Shown in pieces: positions 13,584-22,115 of a stretch of 64,000 bases of DNA. The notes under the pieces are model-generated. The model was given only the letters and a program-made list of their open reading frames with translations. It had not been told where the DNA came from and made no database searches. The stretch comes from COE1 sp949066965 (GTDB lineage: Bacteria; Bacillota; Clostridia; Lachnospirales; Lachnospiraceae). Position 1 is the stretch's first letter. Each line of letters opens with the position of its first letter. The stretch spans positions 1 through 64,000 of the forward strand of contig CARTDA010000003.1 of assembly GCA_949066965.1 (NCBI GenBank), written 5' to 3'. The position numbers were made by a program, and so were the translations under genes.

Positions 13584-13874
13584 TTATTTTGGTAAAACAA
13601 TTTTGGGGTTGTCCTTAAAAGGCTTGTACAGAACAATTTTTTTTCCGATGACCTGAACAACCTGTGAGCGTGTTCGCTCCGAAACTACATTTGCTATTTC
13701 TTTTGGGTCATCCGTACAGTTTTTTAATACTGCAATCTTTACAAGTTCATGTGTATGAAAAACTTCCGAAATGGCTTCAACGTTTTCCGGTGTCACAGAT
13801 GATTTTCCTATTTGAAATACCGGTTCCAGGTTCATTGCCAATCCTTTTAAATAAGATCTTTGTTTACTTGTCAT
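13584..13874 (-). CDS. yhbY: YhbY-type CRM-domain RNA-binding protein
   Basis: 96 aa, a single CRM domain: LTSKQRSYLKGLA-like start, PVFQIGKSSVTPENV, the basic KNCTDD segment and VVQVIGKKIVLYKP. YhbY binds the pre-50S particle and acts in ribosome assembly. Start at 13874 because MTSKQRSYLK is the conserved N-terminus; the open frame continues to 13952 into obgE. It sits between obgE and nadD. Confidence 0.9.
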   Translation of the reverse strand: MTSKQRSYLKGLAMNLEPVFQIGKSSVTPENVEAISEVFHTHELVKIAVLKNCTDDPKEIANVVSERTRSQVVQVIGKKIVLYKPFKDNPKIVLPK

Positions 13875-13902
13875 AGTATATGTTATTTCCTTTCTTTTCT
13901 CT

Positions 13903-15192
13903 CTATTCCTTGTAATAGCTGAACGCAAGACCATACATCCGCACAGTGTCACCCTCCTGAATCCCCAAAGCTTCTAATTTGTCCAAAATCTCATTGTCTT
14001 TTAGGAACTTTTGGAAAAACTGAAAACCGCGTTCGGATTCGAGGTTTGTGTAACCAAGCATTTTCTCAATGCGTGGTCCTTCCACAACATATTCATTTTT
14101 CTTTTCATCAAATTCCACTGTAAATGGTTCGTTTCCGACAACAATATCCGTGTCCGGATTGAACTCTGATTCAAAAATTGTAGGCGGTTCATTTATCTGT
14201 GAAAGAAGGTCATTTACATAATAGAGCAATTCTTTTAAGCCCTGCCCTGATACGGCAGATATTGGAAATACTTTGATTCCTTTTGGTTCAAACTCGTCGC
14301 GTATTTTCTGAATGGGATTTTCCTCCCCATAAATCGCATCAATTTTATTTGCCGCTATAACCTGCGGGCGGTGGGCAATGTCAGCATTATAAGCTTCAAG
14401 CTCCTTGTTGATGGCATAAATATCAGCAATCGGGTCGCGCCCTTCTGTGGAAGCAGCATCAACAAGGTGGATAAGCACCTTCGTGCGTTCAATATGACGG
14501 AGAAATTCATGTCCAAGCCCGACACCTTCCGACGCCCCTTCGATTAGTCCGGGAATATCTGCAATAACAAAACCGTTACTTCCATCAAGGTCCACTACAC
14601 CGAGATTGGGATTCAATGTTGTGAAATGATAATTGGCAATTTTAGGTCTCGCGTTTGTGACACGCGACAAAAGTGTTGACTTTCCAACGTTGGGAAATCC
14701 AACAAGACCGACATCTGCTATAACCTTCAGTTCAAGAAAAAGATTTAGTTCTTTCGCCGGCTGTCCGGGCTGGGCGTATTTAGGCGCCTGCATGGTTGAT
14801 GTTGCATAATGCTGATTGCCATTTCCGCCTTTTCCGCCGCTTATGATGGTCTGTCTGCGGTTGCCGCCTGACATGTCGGCAATAATCTTTCCGGATTCCA
14901 GTTCCCTGATTACGGTTCCTTCCGGTACCTTGACAATAATATCCGCACCATTTTTTCCACGACAGTTTCGCTTTCCACCCTGTTCTCCGTCCTGCGCACA
15001 ATACTTTCTGATATGGCGAAAATCAGTCAGTGTGTTCAGCCCTTCATCAACTTCAAATATTACACTGCCGCCATTGCCGCCGTCCCCGCCGTCAGGACCG
15101 CCATTCGGTACATACTTCTCGCGCCGGAAAGACACATGGCCGTCTCCTCCCTTGCCGCTCCTGATATATATTTTGGCTCTGTCTGCAAACAT
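13903..15192 (-). CDS. obgE: GTPase Obg/CgtA
   Basis: 429 aa with three domains: Gly-rich Obg fold (about 1-158, GGDGGNGGSVIFEVD), G domain (about 159-335: P-loop GFPNVGKSTLL, DIPG, NKID) and C-terminal OCT domain (about 350-429). It is a ribosome-associated GTPase needed for 50S maturation and stress signalling. Start at 15192 with GG-rich ribosome site 7 nt upstream. It follows the rplU-prp-rpmA operon across a 300-bp gap that holds a dispersed repeat and a terminator, so it probably has its own promoter. Confidence 0.97.
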   Translation of the reverse strand: MFADRAKIYIRSGKGGDGHVSFRREKYVPNGGPDGGDGGNGGSVIFEVDEGLNTLTDFRHIRKYCAQDGEQGGKRNCRGKNGADIIVKVPEGTVIRELESGKIIADMSGGNRRQTIISGGKGGNGNQHYATSTMQAPKYAQPGQPAKELNLFLELKVIADVGLVGFPNVGKSTLLSRVTNARPKIANYHFTTLNPNLGVVDLDGSNGFVIADIPGLIEGASEGVGLGHEFLRHIERTKVLIHLVDAASTEGRDPIADIYAINKELEAYNADIAHRPQVIAANKIDAIYGEENPIQKIRDEFEPKGIKVFPISAVSGQGLKELLYYVNDLLSQINEPPTIFESEFNPDTDIVVGNEPFTVEFDEKKNEYVVEGPRIEKMLGYTNLESERGFQFFQKFLKDNEILDKLEALGIQEGDTVRMYGLAFSYYKE

Positions 15193-15217
15193 TTATTTCC
15201 AACCTTTCTGTTTTATT

Positions 15218-15375
15218 ATACTCATGACAGATGAAATCTGCCATGAGTATTGTGCCAGCCGCAGCCGCGAAGCGGCATATTTCCTATCTGAAAAATTATC
15301 ATATAAGATTTTTCAGATTGTGGCTGTGTATATCATATTATACTGAGCGGTCAGTCTTTTTGACCGCCAGTATAA
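15218..15375. repeat. Dispersed intergenic repeat, family 1 (copy 1, longest)
   Basis: Three modules are visible: a hairpin CTCATGACAG...CTGCCATGAG, a GCCAGCCGCAGCCGCGAAGC segment, and a terminal hairpin TATACTGAGCGGTCA with TGACCGCCAGTATA. Close relatives lie at 33752-33815, 43317-43391 and 62119-62245. This copy has an extra 40-bp hairpin insert (around 15285-15325). It fills the gap between obgE and the rpmA terminator; the remaining bases hold nothing else I can support. Confidence 0.7.
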
Positions 15376-15440
15376 CAAATTTGCCGCGCGGGGCGCACGT
15401 TGCGTAAGCAATAATTTCATCTGTGCGCCCATGTGCATAT

Positions 15441-15468
15441 AAAAGGCTTCAGGTAAAACCTGAAGCCT
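15441..15468 (-). terminator. Terminator of the rplU-prp-rpmA operon
   Basis: AGGCTTCAGGT (15444-15454) pairs with ACCTGAAGCCT (15458-15468), followed on the minus strand by TTTT. It lies 20 bp after the rpmA stop. Confidence 0.75.
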
Positions 15469-15489
15469 TAGAGATTCGTAAGTATGGTT

Positions 15490-15777
15490 TTATTTCTCCT
15501 CTACAGGATAAACGGAAGCCTGCTTTCTGTCTCTTCCCTTTCTCTCGAATCTGAGTACACCGTCAACTAATGCAAACAATGTATCATCTCCGCCTCTGCC
15601 AACATTTACTCCCGGATGAATCTTTGTTCCACGCTGTCTATATAAAATGTTGCCTGCCTTTACGAACTGACCATCCGCTCTCTTGGCTCCTAATCTCTTA
15701 GACTCGGAATCTCTGCCGTTCTTTGTAGAACCAACTCCCTTTTTATGAGCGAAAAACTGAAGATTTAACTTCATCAT
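15490..15777 (-). CDS. rpmA: 50S ribosomal protein L27 with Prp-cleaved leader
   Basis: 95 aa. After the Firmicutes-specific leader (M)MKLNLQFFA comes the standard L27 start HKKGVGSTKNGRDSESKRLG. The leader must be removed by the cysteine protease Prp, encoded immediately upstream, cutting after the FF-A region so that the basic N-terminus can reach the peptidyl-transferase centre. GGAGG precedes the start; either of two consecutive ATGs may be used. Confidence 0.98.
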   Translation of the reverse strand: MMKLNLQFFAHKKGVGSTKNGRDSESKRLGAKRADGQFVKAGNILYRQRGTKIHPGVNVGRGGDDTLFALVDGVLRFERKGRDRKQASVYPVEEK

Positions 15778-15781
15778 GACA

Positions 15782-16132
15782 CTACACCTCCTTGATTATG
15801 AGTTCAAAAACTTTTCTGCCTTTTCCTTTTCTGCCATAATTACCGTAATCATGTTCAATTCCTTTTAACCCCAATACCATAGAATCCATCAAAAGCGTTG
15901 CCTTTTCATTGATTTCATTCGGGAAGTGACATTCAATCGTCCCTGCTTTTTCATCCGCATCGACAATTATCTTTTCCGCAGCCAATTCTTCAATGGAATT
16001 GATGGTATTAATCACCAGTATCGAAATTGCTGCACATACAATATCTCTTCCGGACTGGTCAAAACCGGCATGTCCCATACAGGTAAAGCCGTTATAATGG
16101 TTATTGGACTTAAAGATTACAATCGTAGTCAT
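15782..16132 (-). CDS. prp: Ribosomal-processing cysteine protease Prp
   Basis: 116 aa. The catalytic His is in GHAGFDQSGRDIVC and the catalytic Cys is the one ending that motif (about residues 20 and 33). It removes the L27 leader. It lies between rplU and rpmA, the invariant Firmicutes order, ending 4 nt before rpmA. Confidence 0.95.
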   Translation of the reverse strand: MTTIVIFKSNNHYNGFTCMGHAGFDQSGRDIVCAAISILVINTINSIEELAAEKIIVDADEKAGTIECHFPNEINEKATLLMDSMVLGLKGIEHDYGNYGRKGKGRKVFELIIKEV

Positions 16133-16154
16133 AATATTTCACGAACAACATCTA

Positions 16155-16460
16155 TTAAGCGTTGATTTTATCAATCTTAACCCGAGTGTATGCTTGCCTA
16201 TGACCGTTTTTCTTGTGATAGCCTGTCTTTCTCTTGTACTTGTAGACGATAACCTTTCTGTTCCTGCCCTGCTCCATAACGGTTGCCGTAACAGATGCAT
16301 TTGCCACGTCTGAACCTACCTTGAGAGAATCATTGCTAACAGCAATAACTTCGTCAAAAGTTACAGTGTTTCCTTCTTCCGCATCAAGCTTTTCTACCTT
16401 GATAACATCTCCCTCGGAAACCTTGTACTGCTTTCCACCTGTTGCAATAATTGCGTACAT
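16155..16460 (-). CDS. rplU: 50S ribosomal protein L21
   Basis: 101 aa, normal length. The typical start MYAIIATGGKQYKV, DAEEGNTV and the C-terminal YKRKTGYHKKNGHRQ are conserved. First gene of the L21-Prp-L27 operon, with an excellent ribosome site (AGGAGGTG) and a near-consensus promoter 90 nt upstream. Confidence 0.98.
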   Translation of the reverse strand: MYAIIATGGKQYKVSEGDVIKVEKLDAEEGNTVTFDEVIAVSNDSLKVGSDVANASVTATVMEQGRNRKVIVYKYKRKTGYHKKNGHRQAYTRVKIDKINA

Positions 16461-16581
16461 ATTGCACCTCCTAAAAAATTACTCGCTAACTTTGGTGGCA
16501 TTTTTACATAATATAAAATGCGCTTTAACCTAGTTACGCGGCATACTCATATATATTAGCATTGTCACGGATGGTTGTCAA
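16461..16581 (-). promoter_or_regulatory. rplU promoter and structured leader (L21-leader candidate)
   Basis: On the minus strand, TTGACA (complement of 16576-16581), a 17-bp spacer and TAATAT (complement of 16553-16558) form a near-perfect sigma-A promoter. The roughly 90-nt leader can fold: GCATTTT with AAAATGC, and TAACT with AGTTA around it. Firmicutes L21 operons carry an autoregulatory leader in this place. The promoter is clear; the identity of the leader is inferred. Confidence 0.6.
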
Positions 16582-16611
16582 CGCTTTTCGTAATAATTTT
16601 TTGTAAGGTGT

Positions 16612-17832
16612 TTATAAAAGTATCTGTTCAGCCAGTGATTTTGTTGTCTTTCTGCGGGTAATTTCAACAAGTCCAAGTGCGGTAATATCGACGACGGTCG
16701 TTGAAATGCGGTCCTTTTTTGCCAGGTGCCTTAACTCCTGCAAAAGCATTTCATCGTTTGGCGTGTCCTCCATATTGATAAAATCTATCAGTATTATCCC
16801 GGAAAGGTTTCTTAGTCGAATCTGCCGCATAATTTCAGCTGCCGCTTCCATATTAATCTGATAAATATACTCCGCATTATCTTTTCTGGTAATATTTTTT
16901 CCGGAATTGACATCTATAACATACATTGCCTCTGTCTTTTCTATTACAAGGTAAGCGCCTGAGGAAAGCCAGACTTTCCTGGATAGCAATTCGTGAACCT
17001 GCGTCTCCACACGATAAAGCTTTTGCAGCGGGTAGTCAGCATCCTGATATAATGTGATGTCGTGAAGCTGTTCAGGCATAGATACCGATGCAAATTCCGC
17101 CGTCTCATGGTATATCGTTTCATCGTCCGTAATAATCTGCTGATACCGGATTCCTTCATCACGCATGTTTGCCAGGTATATCGGCAGGGACTGCCATATG
17201 CGGCTGTAGCATGTCCTGTGTATGCCTTCCTGCAGCAGAGTCGACAGTCTATCCTTTAAGCGGATGACTTCGTCCGTGACAGGCTGCAATGCATCGCAGT
17301 CTGATTCATCTGATGAATCCAGTAATGATGCGGCATTTGTCCGTATGACAACACCACATTCAACATCCTGCGGAATCGCCGTGCGAAGCCGTTCCCTTTC
17401 TGATTTCGAGCATTTCCTTGATACGCCTTTATACGTATTGGCATTGGAAACGACACTGTATTTGCCGGACAGGGACAGATTAATGGTAAATACTGGTTCC
17501 TTTGTACGCACAGCCTCCTTTTCGAGCTGTACCAGTATTTCGTCACCTGCCACAATTCTGCCGTCATACTTGCGGTTTATGATGACTGGCTCATACGCAG
17601 GCTGAAGCGGCAGATATCCCTTTTTGCCTGGTGCATAATGGATGAATGCCGCATTGAGCTGTCGGACGACATTGATTACTTTTGCGACATAAATATCGCC
17701 AATGTTTACATTTTCAGAAAGCATATCCGCAGAGGTAAAACATACAGACACCATTTTATTTGCCTGTATGTCATAGGTAAATGACAGGATGCCATTCTTG
17801 TATTTCGTAATGACATAACGCACACTGCTCAT
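16612..17832 (-). CDS. rng: Ribonuclease E/G family endoribonuclease
   Basis: 406 aa. An S1-like domain near the N-terminus (NIGDIYVAKVINVVRQLNAAF, then GKKGYLPL) is followed by the RNase E/G catalytic core, with metal-binding YVIDVNSGKN and IILIDFINMED. It lacks the C-terminal scaffold of RNase E and matches short RNase G-type enzymes that act in rRNA and mRNA processing. The start at ATG 17832 overlaps the upstream stop as TGATG, so the genes are coupled. It lies in the usual Clostridia cluster between the DUF2344 gene and rplU. Confidence 0.88.
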   Translation of the reverse strand: MSSVRYVITKYKNGILSFTYDIQANKMVSVCFTSADMLSENVNIGDIYVAKVINVVRQLNAAFIHYAPGKKGYLPLQPAYEPVIINRKYDGRIVAGDEILVQLEKEAVRTKEPVFTINLSLSGKYSVVSNANTYKGVSRKCSKSERERLRTAIPQDVECGVVIRTNAASLLDSSDESDCDALQPVTDEVIRLKDRLSTLLQEGIHRTCYSRIWQSLPIYLANMRDEGIRYQQIITDDETIYHETAEFASVSMPEQLHDITLYQDADYPLQKLYRVETQVHELLSRKVWLSSGAYLVIEKTEAMYVIDVNSGKNITRKDNAEYIYQINMEAAAEIMRQIRLRNLSGIILIDFINMEDTPNDEMLLQELRHLAKKDRISTTVVDITALGLVEITRRKTTKSLAEQILL

Positions 17833-18539
17833 CAATAATCACTCCCTGCAAATCCAAGCGGTTCGAGCCGGACATCTTCTGGCGTTCCGGCGTTGAGATA
17901 GGTTTCCTCCCTGGTAATGAGCAGTCCGAATTCATCCAGTTCCTGATGGTTGTAATCATAAAGCGCCTTGATAACAAGTGCGGGTTTTATGTTTCCGGCA
18001 CTGCTGGCATCGACTGTCAGTATAATGGAGCCATTGGTTTCATCAAGGCAGCATGCGAAAATAAAAGGTTTCATATCAAAGGTGGATTCACTTTTCTTTG
18101 TTTTTTTCGTGACCATGATTTCTTTCTGCGCGTAAAAGTCTGCAACAGCCTGTCCGGATAAAAAGGATGGCTGATATCCATCCCGGAAAGCAACCGTATA
18201 TTTCGCTGCAGCCACACTTGCCATGGCATTTCCCGCATTGTCAGGAAGAAGCCGGACTTCTAGAATCTTAATCCCCTCAGCCATCTGGGCATTTAACGCA
18301 TTCATAAATTCCCTTGAACTGGTCAGGGAATTTACTTCTATATCCATATATTCCCCATTGCTCTCAAGCCCGATACCCAATGGGGAAGCAAAGGACATAA
18401 TCTGGTGCGGACTAAATCCGGCAGAGTATGATATATCAATTCCGGCACGGCGTATCGCTTTTTGAAAGTACCGCATGACATCCAGGTGTCCGATAAATTT
18501 GAGCACGCCATGCTTTGAAAATTTTACTCTTAATTTCAC
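17832..18539 (-). CDS. TIGR03936/DUF2344 family radical SAM-associated protein
   Basis: 235 aa. The conserved start KLRVKFSKHGVLKFIGHLDV and the block IDISYSAGFSPHQIMSFASP define the family, which always partners a TIGR03960 radical SAM protein encoded next door (in some species fused). Function unknown; an RNA-modification or ribosome-linked role is suspected from context. I chose GTG 18539 because AGGAGG lies 6 nt upstream and the conserved residues start there; the ATG at 18545 is too close. Before the insertion at 18562-18690 the start overlapped the stop of the partner gene. Confidence 0.88.
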   Translation of the reverse strand: MKLRVKFSKHGVLKFIGHLDVMRYFQKAIRRAGIDISYSAGFSPHQIMSFASPLGIGLESNGEYMDIEVNSLTSSREFMNALNAQMAEGIKILEVRLLPDNAGNAMASVAAAKYTVAFRDGYQPSFLSGQAVADFYAQKEIMVTKKTKKSESTFDMKPFIFACCLDETNGSIILTVDASSAGNIKPALVIKALYDYNHQELDEFGLLITREETYLNAGTPEDVRLEPLGFAGSDY

Positions 18540-18546
18540 TAACATC

Positions 18547-18705
18547 CTCCTACACAAATTCTTAACAGTCAGCCAGAGGCTGACTGTTATAAGCATCAAG
18601 CCATGCAAAACCACTTCGTGGTGGCTTGATGCTCCTCAGTCGCAAGGTCATTTCACGAACTTTGCAGCGAGTGCAAAGTTCTGGACTGAACTCCTACACA
18701 AATTC
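18547..18705. repeat. MITE-like element (family 2, copy A) with 15-bp target duplication
   Basis: A 129-bp insert (18562-18690) is flanked by identical CTCCTACACAAATTC at 18547-18561 and 18691-18705. Inside are a hairpin TAACAGTCAGCC/GGCTGACTGTTA, the conserved CATCAAGCCATGCAAAACCA hairpin with GTGGTGGCTTGATG, and ACTTTGCA...TGCAAAGT. Copy B at 50934-51072 shares this order. One duplicate encodes the end of the radical SAM gene and the other supplies the ribosome site of the DUF2344 gene. Confidence 0.8.
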
Positions 18706-20548
18706 CACTCTGAAACCTGGCGGCGCCGCAGGCGCTGCACTGCTGCTTACAATTTGGGGTAATCTGCTCGTCAAGCGCACGCTGCCATTCTTTCTTTAAA
18801 AAATCCTTCGAGACACCGCAGTCAATAAAATCCCATGGGAATATCTCATCAAGACCGCGCTCGCGCGTTGTGTAAAAGCTCGTATCTATCCCGCATTCTG
18901 CAAAGGTTTCCATCCACACATCATGCTTATAGTATTCTCCCCACGCATCAAAGATGCAGCCTTTTCGGTATGCCTTTAAAATTGGTTCGCACAGGCGCCT
19001 GTCGCCGCGTGCAAGGATTCCTTCCATGACGCTTGCATCTGTCTCGTGCCAGTTATACTTGATGCTTTTCTGGTTGAGCTGCTCCATGACAGCTCTTTTG
19101 GTCATATAGGCTTTCTCCAAAAATTGTTCTTTGGTACACTGGGAAGCCCACTGGAACGGCGTGAACGGCTTCGGAATAAAAAATGACGTGCTTGCCACAA
19201 TCTGTACCTTACCGTTTCTCTTTTCCTTTGGCACGGTATCATAATATGCCATTGCAATCTTGTTTGAAAGCTCCGCAATTCCCCTGATATCCTCTTCTGT
19301 CTCTGTCGGCAGCCCAAGCATAAAATACAGCTTTACCCGGTTCCATCCGCCCTCAAATGCAAGCGTTGCACCCTTTAGAATGACCTCTTCCGTAAGCCCT
19401 TTATTTATCACGTTTCTAAGACGCTGGCTTCCGGCTTCCGGCGCAAATGTAAGGCTGCTTTTTTTGATATCCTGGACTTTTTTCATGACATCAAGGGAAA
19501 AAGCGTCAATCCGAAGTGACGGCAGGGAAATATTGACTTTCTTTTCATGGCATTTGTCTATCAGAAAGTTTACCAGCTCCTCAAGATGGGAATAATCGCT
19601 GGAGCTCAGGGAGCTAAGCGAAATTTCTTCATAGCCGGTATTGTCAAGCATTTTGACGGCATAGTCCTTGAGCATTGCAACATTCCGCTCCCTGACAGGT
19701 TTATACAGCTGTCCCGCCTGGCAGAAACGGCATCCGCGGATGCATCCTCTCTGAATTTCAAGCACAACCCTGTCCTGTGTGCATTTAATAAATGGCACAA
19801 TGGGCTTTTCGGGATAATATGTATCAGAAACATCCTTGACAAGTTCTTTTACGATTGTCCTCGGAATATCCGGTCTTGTTGGCAGAAAAGACTGAATCGT
19901 ACCGTCTTCGTGGTAAGACACCTCATAAAACCGCGGTACATACATTCCAGGAAGCTTCGCGGCTGCATTCAGAAATTGCTCTCTGGAAGCTCCATTTTTT
20001 CTGTATTCTTTATATAAATCCAGAAGTGCCCGGTATTGTGTTTCTCCCTCTCCGATATAGAAAATGTCAAAAAAATCGGCAATCGGTTCGGGATTATAGC
20101 TGCATGGTCCGCCGCCAATCACGATGGGATGTTCCCACGTCCTTTCTACAGCCATCAACGGTATCTGTGACAAATCCAGTATTTGCAATATGTTCGTATA
20201 GCACATTTCATACTGAATTGTAATGCCTAGAAAGTCAAAGTCCCTGATGGCATCCTGTGATTCCAGCGCAAACAGGGGAAGCTGCTTTTCGCGCATCACC
20301 GCATCCAAATCAGGCCATGGGGAATAGACGCGCTCACACCATGTATCTGGAAAACGATTCAGCATATCATACAGAATCTGGATGCCAAGGTGTGACATGC
20401 CGATTTCATAGACATCCGGAAAGCACATTGCAAACCGGATATCAATCTCTTTTTTATCCTTTGTGACACTGTTTACCTCGTTTCCGATATAACGTGCCGG
20501 TTTTTCAACCTTTAATAAAATATCATCGCTTAAAGCTAATTTTCTCAT
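18653..20548 (-). CDS. TIGR03960 family B12-binding radical SAM protein, C-terminus altered by insertion
   Basis: 631 aa. A B12-binding-like domain comes first (FAMCFPDVYEIGMSHLGIQI), then the radical SAM domain with the 4Fe-4S motif GCIRGCRFCQAG and SLSSSDYSHL, and a Cys-rich end (CKQQCSACGAARFQSGIC). It partners the DUF2344 protein downstream; the substrate is unknown. The last 12 residues (VQSRTLHSLQSS) are read from the inserted repeat. Removing the insert and one 15-bp duplicate restores an ending GICVGGC with the stop overlapping the next start. The key Cys residues are intact, so it is probably functional. Confidence 0.92.
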   Translation of the reverse strand: MRKLALSDDILLKVEKPARYIGNEVNSVTKDKKEIDIRFAMCFPDVYEIGMSHLGIQILYDMLNRFPDTWCERVYSPWPDLDAVMREKQLPLFALESQDAIRDFDFLGITIQYEMCYTNILQILDLSQIPLMAVERTWEHPIVIGGGPCSYNPEPIADFFDIFYIGEGETQYRALLDLYKEYRKNGASREQFLNAAAKLPGMYVPRFYEVSYHEDGTIQSFLPTRPDIPRTIVKELVKDVSDTYYPEKPIVPFIKCTQDRVVLEIQRGCIRGCRFCQAGQLYKPVRERNVAMLKDYAVKMLDNTGYEEISLSSLSSSDYSHLEELVNFLIDKCHEKKVNISLPSLRIDAFSLDVMKKVQDIKKSSLTFAPEAGSQRLRNVINKGLTEEVILKGATLAFEGGWNRVKLYFMLGLPTETEEDIRGIAELSNKIAMAYYDTVPKEKRNGKVQIVASTSFFIPKPFTPFQWASQCTKEQFLEKAYMTKRAVMEQLNQKSIKYNWHETDASVMEGILARGDRRLCEPILKAYRKGCIFDAWGEYYKHDVWMETFAECGIDTSFYTTRERGLDEIFPWDFIDCGVSKDFLKKEWQRALDEQITPNCKQQCSACGAARFQSGICVGVQSRTLHSLQSS

Positions 20549-20559
20549 ATAATACCGTC

Positions 20560-22089
20560 CTACTGTGAAATCATCTTTCCGTCAACATCAAAAATATAGG
20601 GTATTCCGCCGATTTCAACAATTCCTGTCTGCATATTTCCATTGATGTCAAAATAGTAAATGCTTCCGTTGATTGTTACCAGACCGACTGCCATATGACC
20701 GTCTGCCTCATAATATTTTGTTGAAACGCCGTCCGTAAACCAGCCGGTATACATAACGCCATCCGCCGCAAAAAGATAGGAGAGCCCATTCAAGTCAGCC
20801 ACACCTGTTGTCATATGACCTGCTTGGTCAAACAAATATGTCTTGCCTTCAATCGTCTGCCATCCCGTTGCGCGATGCCCGTCTGCCATTGACAGATAAT
20901 AACTGTACACGCCGTCCTGGAACCATCCATGCACCATGGAGCCATCTGCCGCAAAGAGATAGGTCTGGTCGCCGATTGTCTGCCAGCCTGTCTGCATAAG
21001 TCCTTTTGCATCAAAATAATAATAGTTATTAGCTACAATGTTCAGTCCGGTGAGCATGTGTCCGTCTGTCGAGAAGAATCTTCTTCCGTCAGGCAAGTCA
21101 AGAAAACCAGTGTACATTGCCCCATCTGCTGCAAAGTAATATGACAGACCGTTAATGTCCTGAAGTCCCGTAAACATTTTTCCGTCTGCGCCAAAAAAGT
21201 ACATTCCGGCGCCAATCGGTGTAAACCCAACTGCCATAACACCATCCGGATGCAGGTAATACAGACTGTCTTCGAGCGGGAGCCATCCTGTTATCATGCG
21301 TCCTGCCGGGTCAAGATAATATTTTGCCGTACCTAAATCAAGCCAGCCGCGCTGCATTTTATAGTTTATGTAATAATACAAAAATCCCTTCCTTGGTACC
21401 CATCCCGTATTCACAATGCTTGCGGAATAGTCTTTCAGGGCATAATCCAAATCCACATTGCCCTTTATTCCGGGAATGCTTCCTGTGCTTGAGTACTGCC
21501 ATATGGACGCATCCGGAATATCACAGCTGCCGTTCCACTGTGCTACCCACTTGTCAAAAAATATGGGTCCCAGCCTGTCTGTGTACCATTTGGTGTTTGC
21601 GTAAACCATGGGATAATATCCCTCTGCCTCGAGTGTCGCACAGAAAGTATTCGCCATAAGGGACAGCATTTCCGGTGACAGGGATTTCTGGACATTATCC
21701 TCAACATCCCACACCACAGGATAAGACACCTGCACATTTTGAATCGCGTTTAACACAAACTGCGCCTCAAGCGCTGCCTCCTGAACATTTGTTGCATAAG
21801 AATAAATATAAACACCTGTCTTTATGCCCGCCTGCTGTGCGGCAAGCATATTATAATAAAAATATTCATCAATTCCTTTTAATGTGCTTCCTACTCGGAT
21901 AAAGGCAAAGGTTACGCCGCTCTGTGCCACGGCCTGCCAGTTGATTGCCCCCTGCCATTTTGAAACATCAATTCCTTTTTCGACAACTGTCGCTTTTGAC
22001 GGAATTGCCGGTATGCCGCATAGCATACACACTGCCAGAAGCGTACAAAATATTCGCGTAAATCTGTTGGCTGATTTTTGTCTTTTCAT
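20560..22089 (-). CDS. Secreted GH25 lysozyme with cell-wall-binding repeats
   Basis: 509 aa. A signal peptide (IFCTLLAVCMLCGIPAIPSKA) is followed by a glycoside hydrolase 25 domain (about 35-230) starting GIDVSKWQGAINWQ, with acidic residues in YPVVWDVEDN. From about residue 235 to the end come roughly a dozen 18-21 residue repeats of the cell-wall/choline-binding type (GLSYYFAADGAMYTGF, GWQTIGDQTYLFAADGSM). It should cut the glycan backbone of peptidoglycan on the cell surface, as an autolysin or against competitors. It stands between the radical SAM cluster and the his operon with no evident functional link. Confidence 0.92.
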   Translation of the reverse strand: MKRQKSANRFTRIFCTLLAVCMLCGIPAIPSKATVVEKGIDVSKWQGAINWQAVAQSGVTFAFIRVGSTLKGIDEYFYYNMLAAQQAGIKTGVYIYSYATNVQEAALEAQFVLNAIQNVQVSYPVVWDVEDNVQKSLSPEMLSLMANTFCATLEAEGYYPMVYANTKWYTDRLGPIFFDKWVAQWNGSCDIPDASIWQYSSTGSIPGIKGNVDLDYALKDYSASIVNTGWVPRKGFLYYYINYKMQRGWLDLGTAKYYLDPAGRMITGWLPLEDSLYYLHPDGVMAVGFTPIGAGMYFFGADGKMFTGLQDINGLSYYFAADGAMYTGFLDLPDGRRFFSTDGHMLTGLNIVANNYYYFDAKGLMQTGWQTIGDQTYLFAADGSMVHGWFQDGVYSYYLSMADGHRATGWQTIEGKTYLFDQAGHMTTGVADLNGLSYLFAADGVMYTGWFTDGVSTKYYEADGHMAVGLVTINGSIYYFDINGNMQTGIVEIGGIPYIFDVDGKMISQ

Positions 22090-22115
22090 CAGTCAGCTTT
22101 CCTCCCCTTTTTGTT

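Noticed and set aside
14816..15346. Plus-strand open frame opposite obgE
   Set aside because: It is the complement of the Gly-rich Obg domain and has no ribosome site.
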